From: Udeniomyces pyricola
Lineage: Eukaryota > Basidiomycota > Tremellomycetes > Cystofilobasidiales > Mrakiaceae
Reading direction: 5' to 3'
DNA length: 64,000 nucleotides
Assembly (NCBI GenBank): GCA_039545295.1
Contig: BCIK01000029.1
Span: 189,123 to 253,122 of the forward strand
Position 1 is the stretch's first letter; each line of letters begins with the position of its first letter. Below the pieces are notes generated by a model. That model was given only the letters and a program-made list of their open reading frames with translations. It ran no database searches and was not told where the DNA came from. Shown here piece after piece: positions 12,701-21,906 of this stretch. A program made the position numbers and the translations under genes.

Positions 12701-12980
12701 CCTGACAGCCTGGTCCATCATTACCGCCTGCTACACCATCTGCCCCATCATCATGGGTGTGATTGCCCTCTTGCTCCGTCGCGAGAACCGACGTCGAGAC
12801 GCCCTTCCGCCCGCTATCGGCGGCGGCCTCGGTGGTACTGAGTATCCCGAAGTCGAGACGGAAGCCTATATCGATGGTGTCGGAGACGAAGGCGAGAAGC
12901 ACAGCAAGAAGATCGATACGGCCTTTATGGATTACACCGATCGGGACCCGAGGAACTTGCGATTCCGTTACTGCCTCTAG
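9765..12980 (+). CDS. MFS anion:cation symporter, Dal5/allantoate permease type
   Basis: Fourteen exons: 9765-9850, 10015-10216, 10366-10423, 10540-10715, 10829-10904, 10983-11079, 11197-11286, 11421-11584, 11714-11802, 11909-12041, 12120-12164, 12264-12341, 12465-12515, 12709-12980; 538 aa, normal for the ACS family. It should be a plasma-membrane H+-coupled importer of an organic anion or vitamin (allantoate, nicotinate and similar); the substrate cannot be read from sequence. Seen are a charged N-terminus, TM1 MMMVLYFVQFMDKTTLG, the family motif GICEGSITSG after TM4, APWRIFMLLTGG, the conserved TTGHTKKGTTNA in the second half, and a hydrophilic cytosolic C-terminus with RRENRRR. Exon 11 encodes a membrane segment (TTGFVIALGW), and intron 10 contains a second, unusable copy of it (separate entry). 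Confidence 0.9.
12042..12197 (+). repeat. tandem duplication covering intron 10 and exon 11 of the Dal5-type transporter
   Basis: Copy 1 (12042-12112) and copy 2 (12128-12197) both start GTTGGTACCAC; their first 38 bases differ at two positions, and the remainder is recognisably related (TTGCACGTT, TGATCTGT). The offset is 86 bp. Copy 2 contains exon 11 and its working donor (GGTGAGTG). In copy 1 the donor position reads GCAAAT, so it cannot splice as an exon. Copy 1 lies wholly within intron 10, whose GT donor (GTTGGT at 12042) is itself the first base pairs of copy 1. Confidence 0.85.
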
Positions 12981-13654
12981 AGATTTTTATTTATTTTTTC
13001 TGCTTCTTCTTTTCCATGCATTTTCTTATGCTAGGGTTGAGTGGAACCCGTCCTTCTCACTGCTCTTTTACTTGTCTTCCTTAGTTGCCATCTGTCTTGT
13101 TCTTTTCTCTCATCTCATCTTCGTGTCAATCGCGAGATCCTCTCCGATCCGCAGTATCCTAATCTTTATCTATTCATTTTCGACCGTCCCCTCCAATCCA
13201 TCACTCCCCGACCCAGTCCCATCAACCATGACCTCCTCTCTCACTTCCATATCCTTCGTTGTAGATCGCCGGCAGTTACTAGCTGATAGCGGTATACTTT
13301 TTCATGACCGGGCCGCCAATCAGCTCTTTTTGATTTCACCCATCTCTTTTTTTTTCCCCAAAATTCTTCCTTCCATCTCCCGAGCTAGCTCGTGCTGCTA
13401 GCTTCTAAACCTTCTCTTTTTCTTTTTTCATAGTTGTATTAACGTCTGTTTTTATCCTTTCTGTTCTGGTCTGTCGTAGATGTGAAACGCAGTCATGATG
13501 TGTCATGAATTTCGTTGGTCATATATATAGAATCGAAAGTAGTCCCCGAATATCTCGAATCGCTCTTCTCGTACAAAGAGGATCTCTGTGATCCGCTTTG
13601 ATCCTTTTGCTTGGTATGAGCCCTCCTACCAGCTTTTTGAGGATCCGCCAGTTT
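12981..13654. other. transporter 3' region, no gene seen
   Basis: About 670 bp of C/T-rich sequence after the transporter stop, with T runs at 13347-13356 and 13417-13429. Two open frames here (up to 212 codons, Ser/Leu-rich) look like by-products of C/T-rich composition. No RNA gene or coding domain is visible. Confidence 0.4.
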
Positions 13655-13975
13655 AGTTGAGAGTTTAATCTCGCCTTCGGCGTTCTTGCCAAACACCATT
13701 CGGCCTGACCACGCGTTGTCGTCCGAGTAGGTGCCGTCCTGGGAGAAGCAAGGGAAGGAGGTCGAGAAGGGGGTCGAGAAGGGGGTCGAGAAGGTGGTCG
13801 AGAAGGTGGTCGAGAAGGTGGTCAACTCGCTGGTCTGGTCGGAGGAGATGGAGNAGATGGAGGAGATGGAGGAGATGGAGAAGATGGAGGACATGGAGGA
13901 CATGGAGGATCAAGCTACACGTACCTTCATCCATATATCCAGAAGTCAATCCGTCCACGGATGAACACGCGATGA
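13655..13975 (-). pseudogene. truncated paralog of the SnoaL/NTF2-like gene at 16928-17836
   Basis: Minus-strand fragment matching exon 3 (3' part), all of intron 3 and exon 4 of the intact gene to the right. Bases 13677-13933 equal 17038-17294 with no gaps and no mismatch except an N at 13854. Outside that block the match decays in a protein-conserving way: codons for VFIRGR-V/I-DFW differ at third positions on one side and GE-V/I-KL on the other. Exon 3 carries an extra ATATATGG that breaks the frame before the splice donor. Exons 1-2 are absent; the sequence stops resembling the gene near 13975, just before the copia remnant. The far end has a different tail (STKLADPQ) instead of the normal last exon. 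It is probably non-functional. Confidence 0.75.
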
Positions 13976-14181
13976 TAAGATGAGCGCTTGAGGTTAACGC
14001 AGTGTGGCTTTTTTTTCGACACGTGGCGCGTCAAGATTGCGCCGCTGTCGCAACCCGCAACCAACATTATATACCGTATAGTATCATCCAGTACCTAGTA
14101 CCATCACCTGCCACCCCCCTCGATCCTCTACGTTCTACTCTCCGTCGCTACCAATCCGGGTCGCATGTTCAGCGTCCTTAT

Positions 14182-16621
14182 ATGGAGCCGTTCACTCTGA
14201 CGTCTGCAACCCCCTCTGCACCTGTCTCCTCCTCACTCAATCCCATCAGTTCCGCCAGTTCCAATTCGTTTACCAGCAAGCCACCTTGGCCGCCAAAGAA
14301 TGGGACCGGGCCAACGTCATAGGTCTATCTCACCTTCTCGAGCTTGTGTCACCCGCCATTTACGAACGAATCCCTGCCTCAATCCGCGACCTCGACCTCG
14401 TCCGTGCCTCCTACCTCTGGCTCAAGTCCGAGTACGGGATCCCGACACAACAAGCTTTCATCGACTCTCTCTATGATCTCGTCCAATCTCCTTTCTTGCC
14501 CGCCAATGCCGATGCTCTCGCCGTCACGAACTTTATGGCCACCCATCGACGTCGCCTCACCCAGATGCTGTCAGTCCCCGGTGAGATCACGATGTCTGAG
14601 GCCCTCTACACCATGGTCGTCGTCAAGAAGCTCGGTCCCGATTACTTGCAGCTGTCCACGAATCTGTCTACCACCCTTTTCACCACGCCAAAGGACTGGA
14701 CACTCGAGAACGTCGAAGGCCATCTGATTCGGGAAGAGGAACGGCTCCGAACTGTTCGAAGGGTCCAAAACTCCGCTCTTGCCGCCACGTCATCTCGGCA
14801 CGAAGCTCAGGACTCCGGAAGAAGAGGAAGGGACAGGTCTCGAGTTAAGAACGAAAAGGAAGTGCCAATCCCCGGACGCTGGTGTGAGTACCATCGACGC
14901 AACGCTGGCCATACCATTGAAGGGTGCTTCAACCACTTTCAGGAGCAACTTCGGGAGCAGAAGAAGAAGGAAAAGGCCGACGTTCCCCGCCCTGGTCGCT
15001 CGGCCAACATCATCGAATCGGTCGTTCCACCTTCGTCGAGTCTGTCCGATTTCGACATCAACACCACCGATCTTTCTTCTCTCGATCTCCTGGATCCCGT
15101 CACCTCCTACGTTCCTGCTCCATCGTCCAATTTGCATGACCTCATTCACTTCGGTCTCTTGGTCACCAGTGCCCCTGCCCACGCTCTCGTCGCCGCTGCC
15201 TCCGACCCGTCGTACTACATCTACACCGGAGCGACTGAGACGTTTGTCAGGACTCTCGACCAGGCCAAGGATCCACGACCTTTCCGATCGGCGATTCGAG
15301 TCGGCAACGACACGGCCGTCTACTCTACCCACATCGGTACCCTCTTCCTGCCTCTTCCTCTTCCTGGCTCGTCGGAGTCGCTCGTCATCCCTCGCGCTCT
15401 CGTCGTTCCGGACCTAGGCAAGAACCTCGTCGCGATTTCCTCTCTCAATGCGTCCGGTCTCGACGTCAGCTGGAAGCGGAACACCGGCCAGTGCACCCTC
15501 ACATTCGGCGACGACACCCAGCTCGAGGTCCACAAGAAGAATGGCCTCTACTGTCTTGACGGCGAATCCACCCTTTCCGCCTATCTTTCCGAAGCAATGA
15601 CCGCTCAGAGGGAGACAGAGACGCTGACTTTGTGGCATCACAGGTTAGGACATGTCAATGTCCAAGATCTCGCACAGCTCGCTCGGTTAGGTCGGTTGGG
15701 GAAAGGTGTGACATTCGCTAGAAAGACTATAGATGATTTCTTCTGCTCGAGCTGCACTATGGGGAAGAGAGGCAGACGTTCTTGCCTACACTGGATTCAC
15801 GGATGCTCCTTGCCTTCTTGGACACGTCGACGCGGACTAGGCTGGCGACTGCGAGACTCGTCGCTCAACTACCGGCTACTCATTCCAGACTTTTGGAGGC
15901 ACCGTCGCCTGGAAGTCGCAACGTCAACCAACCTTCGCGCTCTCGACCACCGAAGCTGAGTTTGTTGCCTCGTCGAAAGCCTCGTGCGAGGCTTTGTACC
16001 TCCGACGCCTGCTGGATGATCTTGATCTTCTTCCCACCGTCCCCACCACCATTTTCAACGACAACATGGGTGCCGTTGCTCTTTCCACCTCGCCTTATAA
16101 CCACGACAACATTCGCATCCATTTCCTCCGCGAGTGCATTGCCAACGGACACGTCAACCTTCTTCATATTGCCGGCAAGCTTAACCTCGCCGACTTCTTC
16201 ACCAAGGCTCTTCCTCGAGTGACGTTCGAGATGTTCAGAGATCTGATTGGCATGGAACGCATGCCCAGCCAGGGGGGAGTGTTGGAAGCATAGGGTGTAG
16301 GAGGATGATACTGGCTAGGCATGGCGCTAGAGGTTTGGGATGTTTGGTGGTTTGGGTCTCGTCTCATCACTGCTTTCCTCAAATTCCTCGCCACTCCAGT
16401 TTCACTTCCTTTCCCTGAACCGTCTTCCTCGCTATCTCTCTGCATCTCGGTTGACACCTCTGGCTGCTCGTCAAGCATCCTAACCCCTCCTTGTCAGGTC
16501 AGGATGCAACACAATCATCTATTCGACACACGTCGGTACACTCACCATCGCCTTGGGCTCTTTGAGCCCATCAAACATCAGAACAGCACTAGAACAGCAT
16601 CAGCACAGAATCAGAACAACA
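14182..16621 (+). mobile_element. degenerate Ty1/copia LTR retrotransposon, internally deleted
   Basis: Remnant of a copia-type element. From 14182 a Gag start lies in one frame, then Gag continues in another frame from about 14240 (LAAKEWDRANVIGLSHLLEL), which implies a frameshift. A zinc-knuckle-like Cys/His cluster lies near 14884-14940. The protease-type active site reads YTGAT (near 15222-15236) where an Asp-Thr/Ser-Gly-Ala is expected. A GAG-pre-integrase block (LWHHRLGH, FFCSSCTMGKRG) ends near 15775. There the sequence jumps straight to the RNase H region (GFTDAP; later [23 protein letters not shown]), so integrase and nearly all reverse transcriptase are missing. An in-frame TAG replaces a codon at about 15838. 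A purine tract (16271-16279) and a probable 3' LTR follow. No matching 5' LTR was found. The element cannot be autonomous. Confidence 0.9.
16280..16621 (+). repeat. putative 3' LTR of the copia remnant
   Basis: It begins TGTTG directly after the purine-rich tract AGGGGGGAG and can be closed at CAACA (16617-16621), giving a 342-bp unit with 5-bp terminal inverted repeats. The right boundary is a guess because no second LTR is present for comparison. The 3' part contains loose repeats of ACAGCATCAGC. Confidence 0.45.
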
Positions 16622-16927
16622 TTAGCACAGCATCAGCACGGCATCATCAATGACTTGACGCCCTTGTCTCAGCCACATCTGTCTGTACGAGTAGTTCGAT
16701 ATATATGTATGCGATACCTGCGATACCTGTCCATGCAAAAGCTGCACGTCTGGAAAGGACGATCACGGCCGTCGCCACACGACGAGAACTAACAAATGGG
16801 ACATTGAGATCGTACAACCTGAGAGCGAAATTCACAAGCCAAACCAACAAATTACGTCTTCGAACGGCTTAGTGCTGACCAGGAGTCATGTAGACCTGCG
16901 AGCATGCGAGCAAGGAGGAGAGAGAGT

Positions 16928-17836
16928 CTAATGAGCTGACTTGTTGAGGTGGACCTGGGTGAACCACATTGCCCGATCAGCTAACAAGAGGGCAAGAGCG
17001 AAGACGCACCTGGTACTCTGCAAGCTTGACCTCCCCCTCGGCGTTCTTGCCAAACACCATTCGGCCTGACCACGCGTTGTCGTCCGAGTAGGTGCCGTCC
17101 TGGGAGAAGCAAGGGAAGGAGGTCGAGAAGGGGGTCGAGAAGGGGGTCGAGAAGGTGGTCGAGAAGGTGGTCGAGAAGGTGGTCAACTCGCTGGTCTGGT
17201 CGGAGGAGATGGAGAAGATGGAGGAGATGGAGGAGATGGAGAAGATGGAGGACATGGAGGACATGGAGGATCAAGCTACACGTACCTTCATCCAAAAGTC
17301 AACCCGTCCTCGGATGAACACACTACCCTCGCCCTTCTCGAGGCCAGCTCCTCGCTCCTCGCCCACAAAGATCTCTCGGACCTGTAAGACAGAGCAAAGA
17401 GTGAGGAGACGTTTGAAGATGAGCTTACGCCTGGGAGTTGAGCTCGAACCTAGAGTCGCCTAGCATCAACGCCGATCTCCCTTCTGTTTCTAGGTCAGCA
17501 TACGTACGGTATGCTTTCTCTTCTCGACTTTTTCGAATGCCATGGCCCTAAAGTTCTGGATCTCCTGGTCTGTGTTGAACACGCCCTGCGGGGTTGTACA
17601 GCTCGCACCGTCCAAAAAGTGGGCAGAGAACTTTGAGTACGCCTTGGCGTCCATCGCAGCAGACACATCCGAGGCAGCGTAGAACGAGTTTATCAGGGAC
17701 AAAACAGGCTCGGGTATGGAGCTGGGCGGGGGGTTACGGTAGAGAGGATAGGGGGATATTCAGGTGAGCTATAGCTCAACAGATGAAGCACAGTCAGGAA
17801 AGACAAGAGCACGCGTGCTTACGTAGGGTAGACCAT
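16928..17836 (-). CDS. small SnoaL/NTF2-like fold protein
   Basis: Five exons on the minus strand: 17836-17823, 17721-17508, 17381-17286, 17099-17010, 16954-16928; 146 aa. The first exon is only 14 nt (ATG plus three codons and two bases) and is the only in-phase start I could join to exon 2. The order of elements (N-terminal helix SLINSFYAASD, then DAKAYSKFSAHFLDGA, several strands, WMKDGTYSDDNAWSGRMVFGKNAEG) fits the cone-shaped SnoaL-like/NTF2-like superfamily, which covers polyketide cyclases, isomerases and stress-response proteins. No catalytic function can be assigned. Intron 3 is a minisatellite. A truncated paralog lies 3.4 kb to the left beyond the copia remnant, so this copy is the intact member of a broken tandem pair. 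Confidence 0.75.
17100..17285 (-). repeat. minisatellite intron (intron 3 of the SnoaL/NTF2-like gene)
   Basis: The 186-nt intron is almost wholly two tandem arrays: 12-bp units of the type TCGAGAAGGTGG / TCGAGAAGGGGG (plus strand) and 6-bp units GGAGAT / GGAGAA / GGACAT. Splice sites (GTACGT and CCCAG) lie at the very ends. The same array is present unchanged in the truncated paralog at 13739-13924. Confidence 0.85.
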
Positions 17837-18372
17837 GTTGAGGAGAGTGGGGGAAAGTTTAAGAGTCCAGGAAGTTGAGCCGATGTAGTTAGGAGGAGAG
17901 TAAACCCGTCGAGAGCTGAGTCGGAGGATTGAAATCGAAGCCCGCGGCCCGACGTCGGACCGGGGCCGACGGTCCGGCCTAAGCCAGAACTGAGTGCGTC
18001 AGACTTACAGCTTACGCCCCAACCTGCAGTTGGAACCAATCGCCTACGCCCAGATCATGTAAAAGTTGAGCAGAGTATACAGATCATACATATGACTCGT
18101 TACTTTGGCGTCTCCAGCTGGACGGACGTCGGCTCGCACGAGGACTTGCAAGGCTCGAGCGCTCGCAAACAAACTAGTTTCTTTCTCGTTGCCCCGGACT
18201 TTGGCGCTTTGCGGAATCGGGCCGGCGAACCGTGTTAACCGTTCTTTATTTCCACGCGTCCAAAACGCATCCACACCGCTCACTCTTTAACCACTACAGA
18301 CAAACCCATCCCACATTCTCTCTCCTCTTCTTTCTCCTCTTCTTTCTCCCTTACCTACACCCACCTTCAATC
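17837..18372. promoter_or_regulatory. divergent promoter region with nested palindromes
   Basis: 536 bp between divergent starts. It contains a perfect 10-bp palindrome CCGACGTCGG (17949-17958), overlapped by an inverted repeat GGACCG (17957-17962) / CGGTCC (17970-17975) with a 7-nt loop, a CCAAT motif near 18036, and CT-rich repeats (about 18319-18350) just upstream of the dehydrogenase ATG. The palindromes could be transcription-factor sites; that is inference. Confidence 0.4.
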
Positions 18373-20512
18373 ATGTCCAAGCCTCAAGTTCTCATTCTCG
18401 GTGGGTGATCTGTCCCCATCCGCTCTCCGCTCTCGTCCGAAGCTGACCTCGTCTACCGTTTGTGCATGTCGTATACCCTTCAGGCAACGTCCTCTGGGCT
18501 CGCAAAGAGCTCGATGAGCTGATTGGTCCCCTTGCGGAGATCCTGGTGAGTGTCATCTCTCCCCTCGTACTACTGTTGAGCTCCTTTCGTCCATCGGACC
18601 TGACCTTGGGTTGCCCATCGATCGCGTTATGTGTGTCCCCCCCCCCTTCCTCAGTGGTGTGAATCCAAGACGACGGCCGAGTTCAAGGAGGATTGCAAGG
18701 GAAAATACTCTAAGATCGTAGGAGTTTATGAGCACGAGGCATCGTTCGACACGGTTGGAAAGGTCAGTCGTAGCCGCCACAGTCCATAGAGAGGGCCAGC
18801 GGAGAGAGGAGGAAACAGAACCGAGAGCTGACCTGCGTTCTCCGTGATTAGCCCAACGCCGACCTCATCAACGCCCTCCCATCAACAGTCAAGTTCTGGT
18901 GCCACAGTGAGTAAAATGAAGAGAAGAAAATAAATGCATCAGTCTCACGTAGGCGTTGACTGACCCTTTCTCCCCCACGCGTTATCGTCCATCAGACGGA
19001 GCGGGTTGTGAGTGCTCGCTCGCTCCTACGCCGGCTATTTTCTCCGTCCGAGCTCGCGCTGATCATACTCGCTTCTTGACCGCCCTATTTCCCATCCTCC
19101 TCAGACGATAAGCTTGATGTCGCCGCCTGCCTCGCCCGGGGGATCGCTGCCTCGCACACTCCAGGAGCTGTCGACAACGCGACCGCAACGACGGCCGTGT
19201 ATCTGATTCTCGCGTCGATGCGACAATTCTACAAGGCAGAGAAATCGGTTAGGGAGGGTAAGTCTAACCTCGGCCGCTCCCTTTCGAGTTCGTGTTACAT
19301 CTGACTGACGTTATGGTGTCCGCCCTTCTTGGGTATCTGTCTTACAACGCAGGTAACTGGAAGAACAACCTCCCGCCCGCACACGATCCAGAGGACAAGG
19401 TGCTCGGTATCGTCGGCATGGGAGGAATCGGAGCTCTCGTAGCAAAGAGAATGTGAGGCAACAGGCTTTCCCCTCTGCTGGCATCGTCGCAGGGAGCAAG
19501 CTGGATCGAACGACGGACAAGGAGCTGCTCGCCAGCAAATGAGCTCACGAATTAGTGCTGACCGTGGTCGTCCGTCATTTCGTCTTTCAGGAACCTCGGA
19601 TGGAATATGAAGATCCTGTACCACAACCGGAACCCTGTCAAGGAGGGAGGAGCCGGTGCCGAGTACGAGTACTGCTCCAACCTCGAAGAGATGCTCGGAC
19701 GATGTGACGTTGTCTCTCTCAATCTACCGATACGCCGCCCCCGCCCCCCCCCCCCCCCTTTCCCCCCCGGCGCTTTTTTCTTCCGCCCTTGTCTTCCTGA
19801 CAACTAGCTAACCTGATATCATCTTGAATGCTTATTCTGCAGCTCAACAAGAACACGGAGAAGTCGTTTGGTGCTAAGCAGTTTGCGCAGATGAAAAAGG
19901 GGTCCGTGCTTGTCAACACCGCTCGGTACGTCTAATGCTCTCTTTCCCCTTAGTTCTGCTTGATCTATATGCATATGAAAAACGTGTCTGGTGAATACTG
20001 ACCTATATCCTTGTCCTCCTTCCTCCTTCCTCCTTCCTCCTTCCTCCTTCCTCCTTCCTCCTTCCTCCTTCCTCCTTCCTCCTTCCTCCTTCCTCCTTCC
20101 TCCTTCNNNNNNNNNNNNNNNNNNNNNNNNNNNNNNNNNNNNNNNNNNNNNNNNNNNNNNNNNNNNNNNNNNNNNNNNNNNNNNNNTCCTTCCTCCTTCC
20201 TCCTTCCTCCTTCCTCCTTCCTCCTTCCTCCTTCCTCCTTGCAGAGGTGGTGTCGTCGATGAACCCGCTCTTCTCGACGCGATCAAGTCTGGTCACCTGT
20301 ACTCTGCTGGAATTGACGTGTTCCCAAATGAGCCGGAGGTGAACCCAGAGTACGCTAAGCACGATACAATCTCGATCCTCCCGCATATGGGGACCGAAAC
20401 GTCCGATTCGCGCTGGGTCATGGAGATGTGCGTCATCAAGAACATGAAGTCGTTCCTCGAAGAAGGCAAGATGATCAATCTCGTCCCAGAGCATAAGGAC
20501 AAACTCCAGTAG
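18373..20512 (+). CDS. D-isomer-specific 2-hydroxyacid dehydrogenase (glyoxylate/hydroxypyruvate reductase type)
   Basis: Ten exons: 18373-18400, 18484-18545, 18655-18762, 18852-18906, 18996-19007, 19105-19257, 19353-19452, 19591-19729, 19843-19925, 20245-20512; 335 aa. NAD(P)H-dependent reduction of a 2-keto acid such as glyoxylate; cytosolic or mitochondrial location is not evident. Visible are the substrate-loop NGAGYDKLDVAAC, Rossmann motif GIVGMGGIGALVAKR, catalytic Arg in NTARGGVVDE, Glu in DVFPNEPE and His in ILPHMGTE, so the catalytic trio is complete. Exon 5 is only 12 nt (NGAG/Y). Intron 8 begins ATACGC rather than GT and holds a C15 run (19744-19758). Intron 9 is a heptamer satellite interrupted by an 80-N gap. 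Fungal Gor1-like enzymes are the closest remembered relatives; formate dehydrogenase is less likely because of length and motif context. Confidence 0.9.
20014..20240 (+). repeat. heptanucleotide satellite (CCTCCTT)n inside intron 9, with assembly gap
   Basis: At least 19 uninterrupted units of a 7-bp pyrimidine repeat flank an 80-N gap (20107-20186), so the true length is unknown. The array runs directly into the acceptor TTGCAG at 20239-20244 and serves as the polypyrimidine tract. Confidence 0.95.
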
Positions 20513-21906
20513 ACTTAGCTAGAAGACCCCCCCCCCTCCCCCCCTTCTTCACGATCGTCAGGGTCAGACCCGACCAGTCTTGCCTTGTTGTGCTTTCACT
20601 ATATCTCGAAATGTATATCTCCTGTTGCCTCGGTTTTCGTCCCTATACATAGATCTGTCTGCCTAGATCGTCCTTGCTTGTATTCTCATGTATGCTTTTC
20701 ATCACCGGTCATCAACATCAAAGGCACACTGATATTCACTGACCTATACCTTGACGACGTACCAGTAACGTACTGCCTGAGCTGAGCTAATTACTTTAGC
20801 TGATTTCTTCCCTTTGTTTTTGTTCTATTTGTTGCATTTTCTTCTCCTGCAGCCGATGTAGCACAAAGCATGGTGAGTCGGTGCTTCTTGCTTGATGGTA
20901 CGTCGTGTAGAGAAGGCATTCAAGTACCTCCTATTCAGGAGCGTTAAGGGACGTCAAAGCGGCGGGGCGATGAATGTGTAGATCTCTCTCTATATCTTTN
21001 TCTTCATTTCATTTCTTTTTTTTTTCTCCTGATTTTATGATTTTGCCTTTTGATGTCTTATGGCTGTGAACGAATGAGAAGCGAGTCGTCTCCTGTAATG
21101 TAAAGCGTGATTTCAGTACCGTTTGATCCCGCCTTGATACATGATATTTCTGTCTCTGTTTTTAACCCGTTCAACGGCTTCTTTCTTCGTATTCCCCCTT
21201 GATTCACAGCAGCTGTTAAACAGCTTCCTTTGTCCTCGGCCATACTATATGTGTACCGTCATTTTCTCCCTGGCTGATCTCCATCTCTTTGGCTTTGGAC
21301 TTCAGTGATCAGCTTCGTCCACAAGACCTGAACAAGTTGACACAATACATATGATTATCTGAGCTACGATCTTGTCGACATGCATGTCGTCCGACCATGA
21401 CCATCCCAGCCAATGATGCACGGTCGACATTCCTATTGAGGGCATATCGACGAGCTGATGGAGATGATCGGTCATGACCAGGAATACACCTGGCTTGACC
21501 CCGACCTGGACTTGCATCCATGCATATCAATCTCGATATGTGAGGTGATGATGAAGAATTCCGACAAGACGTGTTCGATTCGTTGCGTGAATATTCCGCT
21601 CGCGTTCCACGATCCGCTTCGAAAGCAATGACGTATTTGAAGATTTCAGCTTTGAAGGGGGTTGACACATGTGGTCGAGAGGTTGTTGTTGTTGAACAGG
21701 AACTTACCCAGGGTGGATCAACACAGGAAAGATGAGGGGGGGGGGGTTCACCCTTTCCTCCTGAGTATTGAATCGATAGTTCTACGACACGTGTGACTAC
21801 GCGGTCGATTGCGACCGTTGACCTTCTCTTCCCATCTTTTGATAGACGGACCAGTACCACTCCCCTGTGATCTACGCTATCGATCCATCTCTCAACCCAC
21901 TTCCCT
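20513..21906. other. convergent intergenic region, no gene recognised
   Basis: 1.39 kb between two convergent stop codons. It contains C runs at 20527-20546, AT-rich sequence with T runs and one N (21000), and a G run near 21736-21746. A 183-codon minus-strand open frame at 21309-21860 has no ATG-supported start and no domain. I see no tRNA-like cloverleaf. Confidence 0.4.

Noticed and set aside
13000..13401. 212-codon Ser/Leu-rich open frame overlapping the transporter's 3' end
   Set aside because: It overlaps the last transporter exon in another frame and then C/T-rich 3' sequence; no coding bias or domain.
13735..13910. Short regular repeats that could suggest a CRISPR-like array
   Set aside because: Units are contiguous 6- and 12-bp tandem repeats with no unique spacers, and the organism is a eukaryote; this is an intronic minisatellite.
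13677..17294. The 257-bp direct repeats on both sides of the copia remnant read as its LTRs
   Set aside because: They contain exon and intron sequence of a host gene, lie in the opposite orientation to the element's genes, and do not adjoin the purine tract; the probable LTR starts at 16280 instead.
17425..17465. GAGCTCGAACC-like sequence resembling a tRNA B box
   Set aside because: It lies in an intron of the SnoaL/NTF2-like gene; no A box or acceptor stem can be paired at tRNA spacing.
21309..21860. 183-codon minus-strand open frame as a gene
   Set aside because: It has no ATG at its head, no recognisable family, and mixed composition.
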